From contig OZ241384.1 in assembly GCA_965200805.1 (NCBI GenBank), forward strand, positions 62,001-126,000: a stretch of 64,000 bases of DNA. The letters are read 5' to 3'. Made by a program: the position numbers and the translations under genes. Each line of letters starts with the position of its first letter. Within the stretch, counting starts at the first letter, position 1. Of this stretch, positions 25,751 to 35,617 are shown piece after piece. A model generated the notes under the pieces. It was not told the origin of the DNA. It worked only from the letters and a program-made list of their open reading frames with translations, and ran no database searches. The DNA comes from MPNP01 sp026709725 (lineage in GTDB: Bacteria > Pseudomonadota > Alphaproteobacteria > Rhodobacterales > Rhodobacteraceae).

Positions 25751-28042
25751 TCATGCAACCGGGTGTGATTGGGTCTTCTGGAGATATTCCCAGATCCGGT
25801 TCGGGGTCAATGGCATCTGGATATTCCGCACACCCTCGTCCCAAAGGGCATCCAGCACCGCGTTGGTCACAGCGGCAAGGGCACCAATCGTGCCAGCTTC
25901 GCCACAGCCCTTCATGCCAATCGGGTTGTTCAGTGAGGGGGTTGGTTCAGAATGAAACTCGATAAAGGGCAGCCCGGATGCACGCGGGATTGCGTAATCC
26001 ATAAATGAAGCTGTCAGCAGCTGACCGGACTCATCGAAAACAACATGTTCATGGAGAGCCTGCCCTATGCCCTGGACCACCCCGCCATGGATCTGCCCCC
26101 TGACCAGCATCGGGTTGATCAGAACACCGAGATCATCGACAACAGTGTAGCGAACAACATCACAGTGACCGGTTTCGGGATCAATCTCCACCTCACAGAG
26201 ATGCGCTCCGTTCGGAAATGATTTGTCCCTGATCGTGCTGGTCACCCTGGTACTGACCAGATCCCGGCGGCCCTGACGGATGGCTTCCTGCCCGACCTCA
26301 AGAAGTGTCATAAAACGATTCATGCCCGGAACATGATAGGCGCCATCCTCAAAGATGGCGGTCCCGCCCTCCAGACACTCGGCGGCAAAAGGGGTCATTG
26401 CCTCAATGATCGTGTCTGCTGTCGCATTGATGGATGTGCCCTGGGTGGTCACTGACCGTGAACCGCCTGTCCCACCCCCTGCAGGGATTTTGTCACTGTC
26501 ACCCTGAACAACACGAATGCGGTCGAAGGGGATACCGGAACGTTCATGCAGGATCTGGGCATAGGCTGTCTCATGACCCTGCCCGTTGGACTGGGTGCCG
26601 ACCATCATGTCAACCCGGCCATCGTTTGCAAAGACAATTTCCGTGGTTTCATCAGGATCACCAAGGATGGTTTCTATATAGTAGCAAAGGCCAAGACCCC
26701 GCAGCCTTTTGCGGGCCTCTGCTTCCTTCCTTCGGGTCGAAAATCCTGCAACATCAGCTTCCGCAACCGACCGGTCCAGAACGCGCGCAAAGTTCCCGAC
26801 ATCAATGGTTTCATCGGCAAAGTTCTGATACGGCAACTGTTCAGGCCGTATGAAATTCCGCTTGCGGAACTCAAACGGATCAAGATCGAGTGTTCGGGAC
26901 GCAGCATCTATCAGACGCTCGATGATATAGATCCCCTCGGGTCGCCCTGCGCCCCGATAGGCATCAACCGGAGCAGTGTTCGTGAACACGCCGCGCACCG
27001 CCATGGCTGTCCTGGGAATGTCATAACAGCCTGTGATAACCTTTTGTGCCAGCACAGTCTGGATATTCTGGGCGAAAAGGGAATTGTAGGCCCCGATATT
27101 GCAGACAGTATCAACCCGCAGGGCGGTGATACGGCCGTCGGCTGCCAGAGCAAGCGATGCCTCGGTAACAAGATCGCGGCCGGCATTGTCATTCAGCATC
27201 GCTTCGCTGCGGGTTCCCATCCAGCGCACAGGTCGGCAAAGCAGCCGAGCGGCACAGGCCACGGCAAAGTATTCAGGATACATGAACGCCTTCATGCCAA
27301 AACCGCCGCCAACATCCGGCGTCGTGACATGGAGGCTCTCTTCCTGCATCCCGAGAACACCCGCAAGCTCCTCCCTGCCCGACCAGACACCCTGGCCGTT
27401 CCAGGCGAAGCGAAGACGTCCGCGGTTCCATGAGGCCAGACATCCCCGCGGCTCCATGGCTGCGACGATGATACGATTATCAGCAATCGTCAGTGTCACC
27501 GTTTTGTCAGCGGATGCAAAGGCCGCCGCCACTCCTTCAGGGTCCCCTGCCCGCCAGTCAAATGACACATTGTCCGGCGCTTCCCTGTGCAGGGCCTCGC
27601 CCCCGGCCGCCAGTTCGAGATGCGGAGACAGTTCCTCATAATCAACGATGATTGCCTCCGCCGCATCACGGGCTGCACTGAGCGTATCGGCGACGACCAA
27701 CGCCACAGGCTCACCAACAAATCGAACCTTGTTCCTGGCCAGAATCGGTCGGGCCGGATCAGGTACGGGCGATTCATCATCTGGCAGAAGATCGACCATC
27801 ATCCTGTGTGTCACGCCTGCCGCTGCGAGGGATTCGGCCGTGCAGACAGCATGCACACCGTCCACATCAAGCGCGGCACCAGTCTCAACAGTCAGAATGT
27901 TGGCATGCGCCACCGGCGAGAGGAGAAAGGAGGCGTGAAGTGCATCCGGCGGGGCGATGTCATCAATAAATCGACCCTCACCTTTCAGCAGCCGGACATC
28001 TTCCTTTCGTCGGACAGACTGACTCACCCCGAACTTCGTCAT
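25751..28042 (-). CDS. Xanthine-dehydrogenase-family molybdopterin-binding subunit (CoxL form II-like)
   Basis: The 763-residue protein is the large, molybdopterin-cytosine-dinucleotide-binding subunit of a molybdenum hydroxylase. It has GVSQSVRRKEDVRLLKGEGR at the start, PDVGGGFGMKAFMYPEY, the form-II motif AYRGAGRPEG, GTQSNGQGHETAYAQILHER and KGCGEAGTIGALAAVTNAVL at the end. Form II members are not true CO dehydrogenases and hydroxylate various aldehydes or N-heterocycles. The FAD and 2Fe-2S subunits are not in the window, so partners must lie elsewhere. It is on the opposite strand to its neighbours and lies between tolC and valS. A GGGGAA eight bases upstream supports the ATG at 28042. 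Confidence 0.88.
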   Translation of the reverse strand: MTKFGVSQSVRRKEDVRLLKGEGRFIDDIAPPDALHASFLLSPVAHANILTVETGAALDVDGVHAVCTAESLAAAGVTHRMMVDLLPDDESPVPDPARPILARNKVRFVGEPVALVVADTLSAARDAAEAIIVDYEELSPHLELAAGGEALHREAPDNVSFDWRAGDPEGVAAAFASADKTVTLTIADNRIIVAAMEPRGCLASWNRGRLRFAWNGQGVWSGREELAGVLGMQEESLHVTTPDVGGGFGMKAFMYPEYFAVACAARLLCRPVRWMGTRSEAMLNDNAGRDLVTEASLALAADGRITALRVDTVCNIGAYNSLFAQNIQTVLAQKVITGCYDIPRTAMAVRGVFTNTAPVDAYRGAGRPEGIYIIERLIDAASRTLDLDPFEFRKRNFIRPEQLPYQNFADETIDVGNFARVLDRSVAEADVAGFSTRRKEAEARKRLRGLGLCYYIETILGDPDETTEIVFANDGRVDMMVGTQSNGQGHETAYAQILHERSGIPFDRIRVVQGDSDKIPAGGGTGGSRSVTTQGTSINATADTIIEAMTPFAAECLEGGTAIFEDGAYHVPGMNRFMTLLEVGQEAIRQGRRDLVSTRVTSTIRDKSFPNGAHLCEVEIDPETGHCDVVRYTVVDDLGVLINPMLVRGQIHGGVVQGIGQALHEHVVFDESGQLLTASFMDYAIPRASGLPFIEFHSEPTPSLNNPIGMKGCGEAGTIGALAAVTNAVLDALWDEGVRNIQMPLTPNRIWEYLQKTQSHPVA

Positions 28043-28373
28043 ATGGACTGTTCCCCGCACTCCGCGATTCGGATGTTCCGGATCATTGTTGTCAGCATGA
28101 TCACCATCCCCAAGACTGAATCACCACCGGGCATGTCGGAATATCCAACGCGGTCCTGTGCGGTCATCCCCACCATCTTCTCCAATGACATCTGCATCTT
28201 GTCAAGTCCTGCCCGGTCAAGAGTGGCCCGGGGACATGGGTCCTTATCGTTTCATGCTGCATTGTCTTGCGAATTAAGGATAATTTACTCCAGATTTTCA
28301 ACAGGTGACATTATGGGACAGCCTGACATTCTGGAATACAGTGACCCGTTACAGATCGAAAGAGCGTCCGATC
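28043..28373. other. Divergent promoter region
   Basis: The two flanking genes diverge from this 331-bp region, so their promoters should lie here. I cannot identify a convincing -35/-10 pair. Confidence 0.35.
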
Positions 28374-29156
28374 ATGCTGCCTGACACCCGTTCCCGCCTG
28401 CTGGTTCTTGTTGCCTCACTCCTGGCCATGACTCAAAATGCCATGGCTGCCGGTGAAGACTGGCTCAACAGACCGCAGGTCGTTGTTGAACTCTATACCT
28501 CACAGGGGTGCAATTCCTGTCCACCGGCCGACAGGCTGATTGCCAGGATGGTCGGGTGTGGACAGATTCTGCCTCTCGGGTTCCACGTTGACTATTGGGA
28601 CTATCTGGGCTGGGAAGATACATTTGCCAGCCCCAGCCATACATCGCGACAGAAGTCATACGCCCGTGCTTTCAATGAAACCACGATCTACACCCCGCAA
28701 ATTGTCATTCAGGGTGTTGAGAGAATGGTGGGGAGCTATGTCAGCGAGGTCGAACAGGCGATCGGGAATGCCGCACGCCATCTGCCTGAATATCAGATCC
28801 GGCTGGATCTCGAGACAATGCAAATCAGCGGTGATGGCACACGTGACAATCTTGCCCTGACGCTGGTCACGTTTGATCCGACACTTCACCATGTCGCTAT
28901 CGAGCGGGGGGAGAATCGGGATCGCACGATTCCCTATGCGAATGTCGTAACGGATCTCCATTCCTTCAACCTTGATCGGGTGACGAAGAGCACCATCCCT
29001 GTACCGGATGAAGTTCCCGAATTGCTTGCCCGGACAGACGACAGCGTGTCAATTCTCATTCATGACCGGGACAGCATGCGAATCCTGACGGCCTGGGCCC
29101 GCCACAGCGATTCCGCCGCGGATCAGCCGTGCACGAACAACATGGGGATCTTTTGA
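28374..29156 (+). CDS. DUF1223 thioredoxin-like periplasmic protein
   Basis: The start is placed just before a signal peptide (LLVLVASLLAMTQNAMA). The mature protein begins VVVELYTSQGCNSCPPADRL, with a CxxC redox motif, followed by HVDYWDYLGWEDTFASP and YTPQIVIQG, which are hallmarks of DUF1223. Such proteins have a thioredoxin fold and are probably envelope thiol oxidoreductases. No partner gene is adjacent, and the role is unproven. Confidence 0.85.
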   Translation: MLPDTRSRLLVLVASLLAMTQNAMAAGEDWLNRPQVVVELYTSQGCNSCPPADRLIARMVGCGQILPLGFHVDYWDYLGWEDTFASPSHTSRQKSYARAFNETTIYTPQIVIQGVERMVGSYVSEVEQAIGNAARHLPEYQIRLDLETMQISGDGTRDNLALTLVTFDPTLHHVAIERGENRDRTIPYANVVTDLHSFNLDRVTKSTIPVPDEVPELLARTDDSVSILIHDRDSMRILTAWARHSDSAADQPCTNNMGIF

Positions 29157-29362
29157 CCGCCGCACCCTGCCTGCCCTGAAGCATTGGATCAGAGAGCGGT
29201 CCTCACCGGATCCGGACCCGAACTTTCCAGGATCCGGCAATTGCCGGTCGCATGATCTGTATTGTCAGACGCCCGGCATCCGCTGTCTGCTGTTCATGAC
29301 TTCAATGTTGACCGGAGATGCGGTATGCCGCTGGGGCAATTTGAGACCGATCAGGGTACGTC

Positions 29363-32095
29363 ATGGAGCCAAAGTTCGACGCGGGCAAGATTGAATCCCG
29401 TATCTACGCCCGCTGGGAGACGCAGGGTCACTTCAAGGCCGGCGCCAATGCCAAACCGGATGCTGAAACCTTTTGCATCCTCATTCCACCGCCGAATGTC
29501 ACCGGTGCACTGCACATGGGGCATGCATTCAATAACACCATTCAGGATATTCTGATCCGCTGGCACCGCATGCAGGGGGATGATGTCCTCTGGCAGCCGG
29601 GAATGGATCATGCGGGCATCGCCACGCAGATGGTTGTCGAACGCCGGCTGGAGGAACAGGGCGAACCCGACCGCCGGGAGCTTGGTCGTGAGGAATTTCT
29701 CCGTCGGATCTGGACATGGAAGAATCAGTCAGGTGGCGAGATCATCAGACAGCTCAAGCAGCTTGGTACATCCTGCGACTGGTCCCGCAGTCGTTTCACC
29801 ATGGATAAAGGCTTCCACGATGCGGTACTGAAGGTGTTCGTCGAACTCTACAACCAGGGCTTCATTTATCGGGGCAAACGACTGGTCAACTGGGACCCGC
29901 ATTTTGAAACGGCGATTTCTGATCTTGAAGTCGAGCAGGTTGAGGTTGAGGGGACGATGTGGCACTTCCGCTATCAACTGGCGGATGGAGCAAGATATGA
30001 ACATCCTCTGGCCGAAGAAGCGGGTGGTCAGCCGGTCGGGACAGAAACCCGGGACTATCTTGTTGTTGCCACCACAAGACCGGAGACCCTGCTCGGGGAT
30101 ACGGGTGTTGCCGTTCATCCGGAAGATCCGCGCTATCAACACCTCATCGGTCAGAGTGTGATCCTGCCGCTGACCCGGAGACGGATTCCGATCGTGGCTG
30201 ATACTCATGCTGACCCCACGAAAGGTACCGGTGCTGTCAAGATCACCCCGGCGCATGATTTTAACGACTGGTCTGTCGGCGAACGCTGCGGCCTGCCGGC
30301 AATCAATATCATGACCGGCAGGGCAACCCTGGCACTGCGGAACAACGCCGAATTTCTCGAAGGGTGCGATGTGCTGCCGGAAGCACTCAATCTCGACGGT
30401 CTGGATCGGTATGAGGCGCGCAAGCGCATCGTCGAACTTGCCGGTGAGGGCGGATGGCTCGATGCGGCTGTTGATGACTCCCACACAGTCCCGCATGGTG
30501 ATCGCTCCAAAGTGGCCATTGAACCGTTTTTGACCGATCAGTGGTTTGTTGATACCAGGGCCATTGTCGGTCCGGCTCTGGATTCTGTCCGATCCGGACG
30601 GACCAGAATATTGCCGGAACAGTATGAGCAGACCTATTTCCAATGGCTGGAAAACATTGAACCGTGGTGCATCTCGCGTCAATTGTGGTGGGGGCATCAA
30701 ATCCCGGTCTGGTACGACGAGGATGGCAGGCAGTATTGTGCAACCGGTGAAGCCGAAGCCCGGGCCTTGGCCGGCAACAGAATCCTCGTCCGGGATCAGG
30801 ATGTTCTTGATACCTGGTTTTCATCCGGCCTCTGGCCTATCGGGACGCTCGGCTGGCCCGATTCCACCCCGGAGATGGAACGCTATTTTCCAACCGATGT
30901 TCTGGTGACCGGCTTCGATATCATCTTCTTCTGGGTTGCCCGGATGATGATGATGCAGCTTGCAATCGTCGGGGAAATCCCGTTTCACACAGTCTATGTG
31001 CATGCTCTTGTGCGGGATGAGCATGGCAAGAAGATGTCAAAATCAATCGGAAATGTGGTTGACCCCCTCGAATTGACCGAACGCTACGGGGCGGACGCCC
31101 TGCGCTTTACACTGACATCAATGGCAGCCATGGGCCGCGATTTGCGCCTCGCCGAGAATCGGGTTGCCGGCTCTCGAAACTTTGTCACCAAGATCTGGAA
31201 TGCCGCCCGCTTTCTCAAGATCAATGACTGTCAGAAAGAGACGATGCCTGATCCGGCAGATGTGACCCACCCGATCAATCGGTGGATAATCGCCCACACC
31301 GCCCGGACCGCCCACGCAACAAATGACTCCTTTGCAACATACCGTTTCAATGATGCGGCCAATGGTCTCTATGATTTTTTCTGGAACCGGTTCTGCGACT
31401 GGTACATCGAATTTTCCAAATCGCTCACCGCAGAAAAGGACAGTGATCTGGCCGGGGAAACCCGGGCGACCCTGCTCTGGACACTCAAGCAATCCATGCT
31501 GCTGCTGCATCCTGTCATGCCATTTATAACAGAGGAAATCTGGCAGGAGCTGCAACTCGGAACGAAGGATCTGATCATTGCGGACTGGCCCGATCTTGAC
31601 CCCGCCGAATACTGTGACCCGGCCACAGAAGCCGAGATCGACTGGCTTGTTGCACTGATCGGGGCCATTCGCTCAACCCGGAGCCAACTGCGCGTTCCGG
31701 CCGGAAGCACCATTGGCCTGACAGCACTCAGGATTGATGATCGCGGCCGGCGGATTCTGGTTGAGCATAGCGAGCAGATTGGCCGGCTTGGTCGCATCAG
31801 CGGCTGGTCCGAAAGCAGGAACCGGCCGGCCGAAGCGGCAACGCTGATGGTTGGGGATTGCGAATTCTGTCTGGAACTGGCCGGTGTTATCAATCTTGAT
31901 GATGAGCGGGCTCGCCTTGCGGGCGACATCGCCGCTCTGGGCAGGGAGTGCACAGAGATGGAGGCCCGACTTGCCAATCCCCGGTTTGTGACCAGGGCCC
32001 CCGCGGAGGTGGTTGAAAAGGTTCGTGAGCAACTGCGGGGCAAGCAGGTTGAAATCGATGCCAAATCAGGCGCACTTGCCAATCTCAAGGGGTAA
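29363..32095 (+). CDS. valS: Valyl-tRNA synthetase
   Basis: The 910-residue enzyme has all class I features: PPPNVTGALHMGHAF (HIGH-type), DEHGKKMSKSIGN (KMSKS), a CP1 editing domain around residues 220-360 (TTRPETLLGDTGVAVHP), the anticodon-binding helical domain (FNDAANGLYDFFWNRFCDWY), and the ValS-specific C-terminal coiled coil ending in DAKSGALANLKG. It charges tRNA-Val in the cytosol. The length is normal for bacteria. The ABC exporter gene follows after 63 bp. Confidence 0.97.
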   Translation: MEPKFDAGKIESRIYARWETQGHFKAGANAKPDAETFCILIPPPNVTGALHMGHAFNNTIQDILIRWHRMQGDDVLWQPGMDHAGIATQMVVERRLEEQGEPDRRELGREEFLRRIWTWKNQSGGEIIRQLKQLGTSCDWSRSRFTMDKGFHDAVLKVFVELYNQGFIYRGKRLVNWDPHFETAISDLEVEQVEVEGTMWHFRYQLADGARYEHPLAEEAGGQPVGTETRDYLVVATTRPETLLGDTGVAVHPEDPRYQHLIGQSVILPLTRRRIPIVADTHADPTKGTGAVKITPAHDFNDWSVGERCGLPAINIMTGRATLALRNNAEFLEGCDVLPEALNLDGLDRYEARKRIVELAGEGGWLDAAVDDSHTVPHGDRSKVAIEPFLTDQWFVDTRAIVGPALDSVRSGRTRILPEQYEQTYFQWLENIEPWCISRQLWWGHQIPVWYDEDGRQYCATGEAEARALAGNRILVRDQDVLDTWFSSGLWPIGTLGWPDSTPEMERYFPTDVLVTGFDIIFFWVARMMMMQLAIVGEIPFHTVYVHALVRDEHGKKMSKSIGNVVDPLELTERYGADALRFTLTSMAAMGRDLRLAENRVAGSRNFVTKIWNAARFLKINDCQKETMPDPADVTHPINRWIIAHTARTAHATNDSFATYRFNDAANGLYDFFWNRFCDWYIEFSKSLTAEKDSDLAGETRATLLWTLKQSMLLLHPVMPFITEEIWQELQLGTKDLIIADWPDLDPAEYCDPATEAEIDWLVALIGAIRSTRSQLRVPAGSTIGLTALRIDDRGRRILVEHSEQIGRLGRISGWSESRNRPAEAATLMVGDCEFCLELAGVINLDDERARLAGDIAALGRECTEMEARLANPRFVTRAPAEVVEKVREQLRGKQVEIDAKSGALANLKG

Positions 32096-32158
32096 GTGTG
32101 CTGCTGACCCGGGGACGGTCTGGCGGCACAGGATGACGGCGGACAGAAAGATCCCGGC

Positions 32159-33931
32159 TTGGATTACACTTTAACACACCAGCCACTGCCAACAGGCCAG
32201 GCGGCATCCTGGCTCTGGGGGGATTACCTCGGCAAACACACCTGGCGGATTCTGCTGGCCACATTCTTTGTCACAGTGCAGGGTTCACTGCTTGGACTTC
32301 TGAGTTATCTCATCGGGCCAATGTTCGATAATGTTCTCCTGAACGGGAGTCGGGATGCCCTTGTCTGGCTTGGTCTTGCGGTCTTCGGAATCTTCTGCCT
32401 GCGCGGCTTTGCCGGATTCTTTCATCGCATCATCATGGAATGGGTCGGTGAGCGGGTGAAACTGCAGCTTCAGGACAATCTGATGCGTCATATCCTCACG
32501 CTGGATGCAATGTTCTTCGAAGTCAATCCGCCGGGCAACCTGATTTCCCGGGTTCTGAATGACTCGGCAGCCATCAAGGCGCTCTGGGCAAATTTTATCT
32601 CACCACTGGCACGTGATGTCCTGGCGATCATCTCCCTTCTCGTTGTCCTGATCTCAATTGACTGGATCTGGACGCTTGTCACCTGTGCCGGCATTCCCCT
32701 GCTAGTGGGACCCATTCTGCTGGTGCAGAAACATGTCCGACGATACTCGATGACCCAGATGACTGCCGTGGCCGATACCACCATTCGCCTTGATGAAATC
32801 TTCCACGGGATTCATGCAATCAAGCTGAACATCCAGGAACAGAGCCAGATCGGCCGTTTCATCAACGCAGCAATCCGGTTACGACGATCAACGGTCCGCG
32901 TTGCAGCCGGGTCAGCGGGCGTCCCGCTGCTGGTTGACATTGTTGCCGGCATTGGTTTCATGGGCATGCTGCTTCTGGCTGGCAGTGAAGTCATTGCCGG
33001 TGAGAAAACCGTGGGTCAATTCATGAGTTTTTTCACAGCAACCGTGCTGCTGTTTGATCCGCTGCGGCGGATGGGGACTCTCTTTCCCGCCTGGCAGAAT
33101 ATCAAGGTTTCCATGGAACGGATTCATGCCCTTCTTGACATGCATCCGACGATCTTAACGCCGCCGGCCCCCATCAGGGCCCCGCTTGATATTGCCACAG
33201 GTGACATTGAGTTCCGTAATGTCAGCTTCAACTTTGACAATCTCATGGTCGTCAGAAATCTCACATTTGTAGCAAAGGCAGGCAAAATGACCGCACTTGT
33301 CGGCCCGAGCGGTGCGGGCAAGACAACAATCCTCAAACTTCTGACCCGAATCCTTGACCCCCACTCCGGTCAAATTCTTATTGGTGGAACCGACATCCAG
33401 ACCCTTGATCTCAACGACCTCCGGAACCTGATCGCTGTTGTGGCACAGGATGCCGGAATCTTTGACGAGTCCATCCGCCAGAACGTCCTGCTCGGCAACC
33501 CCGCTGCCAGCGACGGGGAACTCGAAGCGGCCATCACTGCCGCTCATGTCAAACCATTCACCGACAAATTGGCAAACGGTCTGGATTCCCCCTGTGGCCC
33601 CCGTGGCTCCAATCTCTCAGGTGGTCAGCGTCAGCGTGTTGCCATTGCGCGTGCCCTTCTGCGCAGGGCCCCCATTCTCCTGCTTGATGAGCCAACGGCC
33701 GCACTCGACTCCGAATCGGAAGCACTGGTGCAGGAAGCCATTGATACACTGGAATCTGACCGGACGATTCTCGTCATTGCACACCGCCTTTCAACCGTGC
33801 AGAACGCCGATAATATTCTCGTCCTTGATGACGGCCGGATCAGGGAACAGGGTTCACACGAAACACTGCTGAACAAATCCGGACTCTACGCATCCTACTA
33901 CAACCGGCAGCAGCTGTTCAACGAACCCTGA
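32159..33931 (+). CDS. MsbA-type ABC exporter (membrane domain plus ATPase)
   Basis: The 590-residue protein has a six-segment type-1 exporter domain (residues 30-320) followed by an ATPase domain. The ATPase has Walker A ALVGPSGAGKTTILKLL, the Q-loop, signature LSGGQRQRVAIARAL, Walker B PILLLDEPTAALD and the H-loop VIAHRLST. It is a half-transporter and should act as a homodimer, moving lipids or hydrophobic compounds across the inner membrane. The TTG start at 32159 was used because no ATG precedes the first membrane helix. Confidence 0.85.
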   Translation: MDYTLTHQPLPTGQAASWLWGDYLGKHTWRILLATFFVTVQGSLLGLLSYLIGPMFDNVLLNGSRDALVWLGLAVFGIFCLRGFAGFFHRIIMEWVGERVKLQLQDNLMRHILTLDAMFFEVNPPGNLISRVLNDSAAIKALWANFISPLARDVLAIISLLVVLISIDWIWTLVTCAGIPLLVGPILLVQKHVRRYSMTQMTAVADTTIRLDEIFHGIHAIKLNIQEQSQIGRFINAAIRLRRSTVRVAAGSAGVPLLVDIVAGIGFMGMLLLAGSEVIAGEKTVGQFMSFFTATVLLFDPLRRMGTLFPAWQNIKVSMERIHALLDMHPTILTPPAPIRAPLDIATGDIEFRNVSFNFDNLMVVRNLTFVAKAGKMTALVGPSGAGKTTILKLLTRILDPHSGQILIGGTDIQTLDLNDLRNLIAVVAQDAGIFDESIRQNVLLGNPAASDGELEAAITAAHVKPFTDKLANGLDSPCGPRGSNLSGGQRQRVAIARALLRRAPILLLDEPTAALDSESEALVQEAIDTLESDRTILVIAHRLSTVQNADNILVLDDGRIREQGSHETLLNKSGLYASYYNRQQLFNEP

Positions 33932-33948
33932 CAGATTCCGATCGGGTC

Positions 33949-34668
33949 TCATCTGTCCGGTGCCGGAGTGCTGATTTTCGAGCGATCAGAAACATACCAG
34001 TTAACCAGACGGTTGGGAGAGACTCCCAGGAAATACAGGATCAGCAAGCCCAGATTTCGACATCCCCCCAAAAACCACCCCCGCTCCGTATAGGACTCCA
34101 TTCCGGTGGTTGCATGACAGTGCAGTGATGTGAGATGACCGCGCAACCGGCGCGACAGTGCGACATCTTCCATCAGGGGGATCGTTTGATAACCACCGAC
34201 ACTGCTGAAGAGATCCCGATGAATCAGGAGACCCTGATCACCATACGGAAGCGAGAGCCAGCGCGACCGCATGTTTGCCCATGCAGCAAACCATGTCGAC
34301 ACAAAACCCTGCCCCGTAAAGCGCAGATCAAAGTATCCTGCCCGATCCGTCCGACCGGCAATATGACGGAACACGATGTCGCTCCAGCCCTGCTCAAGGA
34401 CGCTGTCAGCGTGAAGAAACAGGTGCCATTCGCCCCTTGCAACCGCAGCACCGCGCTGCAACTGCAGACCCCTGCCGGGTGGTGTGTGGATAATCACCGC
34501 CCCGAGCTGATCGGCCAATGCAACAGTCTCATCATCGGAACCACCGTCACAGATGATCAGTTCACGGACAAGTTCGGCCCGAACCCCTTCAAGCAGCGCA
34601 TCAATGGTTTCCGGCAATTTTCCGGCGACGTTGAGGGTCGGAATCACAACGGAAAGGGGTGCTGTCAT
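33949..34668 (-). CDS. Family 2 glycosyltransferase (TIGR04283-like)
   Basis: From ATG 34668, with GAGGA ten bases upstream, the protein of 239 residues opens SVVIPTLNVAGKLPETIDAL and has ICDGGSDDETVALAD and the metal-binding HADS of WHLFLHADSVL. It continues GYFDLRF and YGDQGLLIHRDLF, typical of the small GT2 proteins that add sugars to lipid carriers or unknown acceptors. A hydrophobic C-terminal segment (NLGLLILYFLGVSPNRLVNW) could anchor it to the membrane. It is downstream of the YmdB gene on the same strand. Confidence 0.85.
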   Translation of the reverse strand: MTAPLSVVIPTLNVAGKLPETIDALLEGVRAELVRELIICDGGSDDETVALADQLGAVIIHTPPGRGLQLQRGAAVARGEWHLFLHADSVLEQGWSDIVFRHIAGRTDRAGYFDLRFTGQGFVSTWFAAWANMRSRWLSLPYGDQGLLIHRDLFSSVGGYQTIPLMEDVALSRRLRGHLTSLHCHATTGMESYTERGWFLGGCRNLGLLILYFLGVSPNRLVNWYVSDRSKISTPAPDR

Positions 34669-34744
34669 ACGTCTGATTTCCTCTTCCTGCCCCCCTTGCA
34701 CCACAACAGTTTCCCCCACAACAATCGCTCCAACAACAATTTCC

Positions 34745-35587
34745 CTACGGGGCGGGTGCGGCAAACGGGTCCTCGGTGCCCTCAGGTGCGACCTCACCAA
34801 GCATGCCCCCGATCCGCACCGGTCTGATGCGATTGACCAGACCTGTCCTGTCATCACTGTCGAGCAGAATGCCGCTCAGGGTCGCCGGGCCCACCGCCGC
34901 ATCCATTTTCCCCCTCGGGGTTCCCCGCACGAAATTGTCGATTATGGAGTCTTTCCTCATACCAATAACCGACTCGTATGTCCCGCTCATGCCAACATCG
35001 GTCATGTAAGCCGTCCCCCGCGGCAGGATCCGGGCATCAGCCGTCGGTATATGGGTATGCGTACCCGCCACAAGGGTGACCCGCCCATCATGAATGTATC
35101 CCGCGGCGACCTTTTCAGAAGTGGCTTCACAATGGAAATCCAGCACGATGGCGGCAACAGCCCGGCCAAGGGGATAGCGGGTCAGAAGATTATCGATCTG
35201 CGGCAGGGCACTGTCAAAACAGTCTTTCATGAAGACCTGACCGAGGGCTGCAATGACCAGCACCGACCCCTTCGGCGTCTCACAGAGCATCCAGCCGCGT
35301 CCCGGTGCCTGGCGTGCATAGTTGAGCGGTCGCAGGATGGGCATGCCTTCAATCTTGCCCTGCAATTCCCTCTGATCAAAAGCGTGATCGCCCAGAGTCA
35401 TGCAGTCAATACCGCTCTCGAGCAAGGTCCGGGCATGTGCTGACGTAATCCCGCGTCCCTGCGTGGCATTCTCACAATTGGCCACCACACAATCGATCGC
35501 CCATGACCGGCGCAAACCCGGCAACAGGGACATGATGGCGGTCCGACCCGATTTTCCGAAGACATCACCAAGAAAAAGGATTCTCAT
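34745..35587 (-). CDS. YmdB-family calcineurin-like phosphodiesterase (TIGR00282)
   Basis: The 280-residue protein starts MRILFLGDVFGKSGR and has NCENATQGRGI, GDHAFDQREL, DFHCEATSEK and VAGTHTHIPTADARILPRGT. These are the metal-binding D, N and H residues of the YmdB family. Such enzymes hydrolyse 2',3'-cyclic nucleotides and in Bacillus affect biofilm development. The gene is followed by the GT2 gene and preceded by 5-formyl-THF cyclo-ligase, all on the minus strand, so the three may form an operon. Confidence 0.92.
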   Translation of the reverse strand: MRILFLGDVFGKSGRTAIMSLLPGLRRSWAIDCVVANCENATQGRGITSAHARTLLESGIDCMTLGDHAFDQRELQGKIEGMPILRPLNYARQAPGRGWMLCETPKGSVLVIAALGQVFMKDCFDSALPQIDNLLTRYPLGRAVAAIVLDFHCEATSEKVAAGYIHDGRVTLVAGTHTHIPTADARILPRGTAYMTDVGMSGTYESVIGMRKDSIIDNFVRGTPRGKMDAAVGPATLSGILLDSDDRTGLVNRIRPVRIGGMLGEVAPEGTEDPFAAPAP

Positions 35588-35617
35588 CGTCGTTCCATCA
35601 ACAAAATCATAAACATA

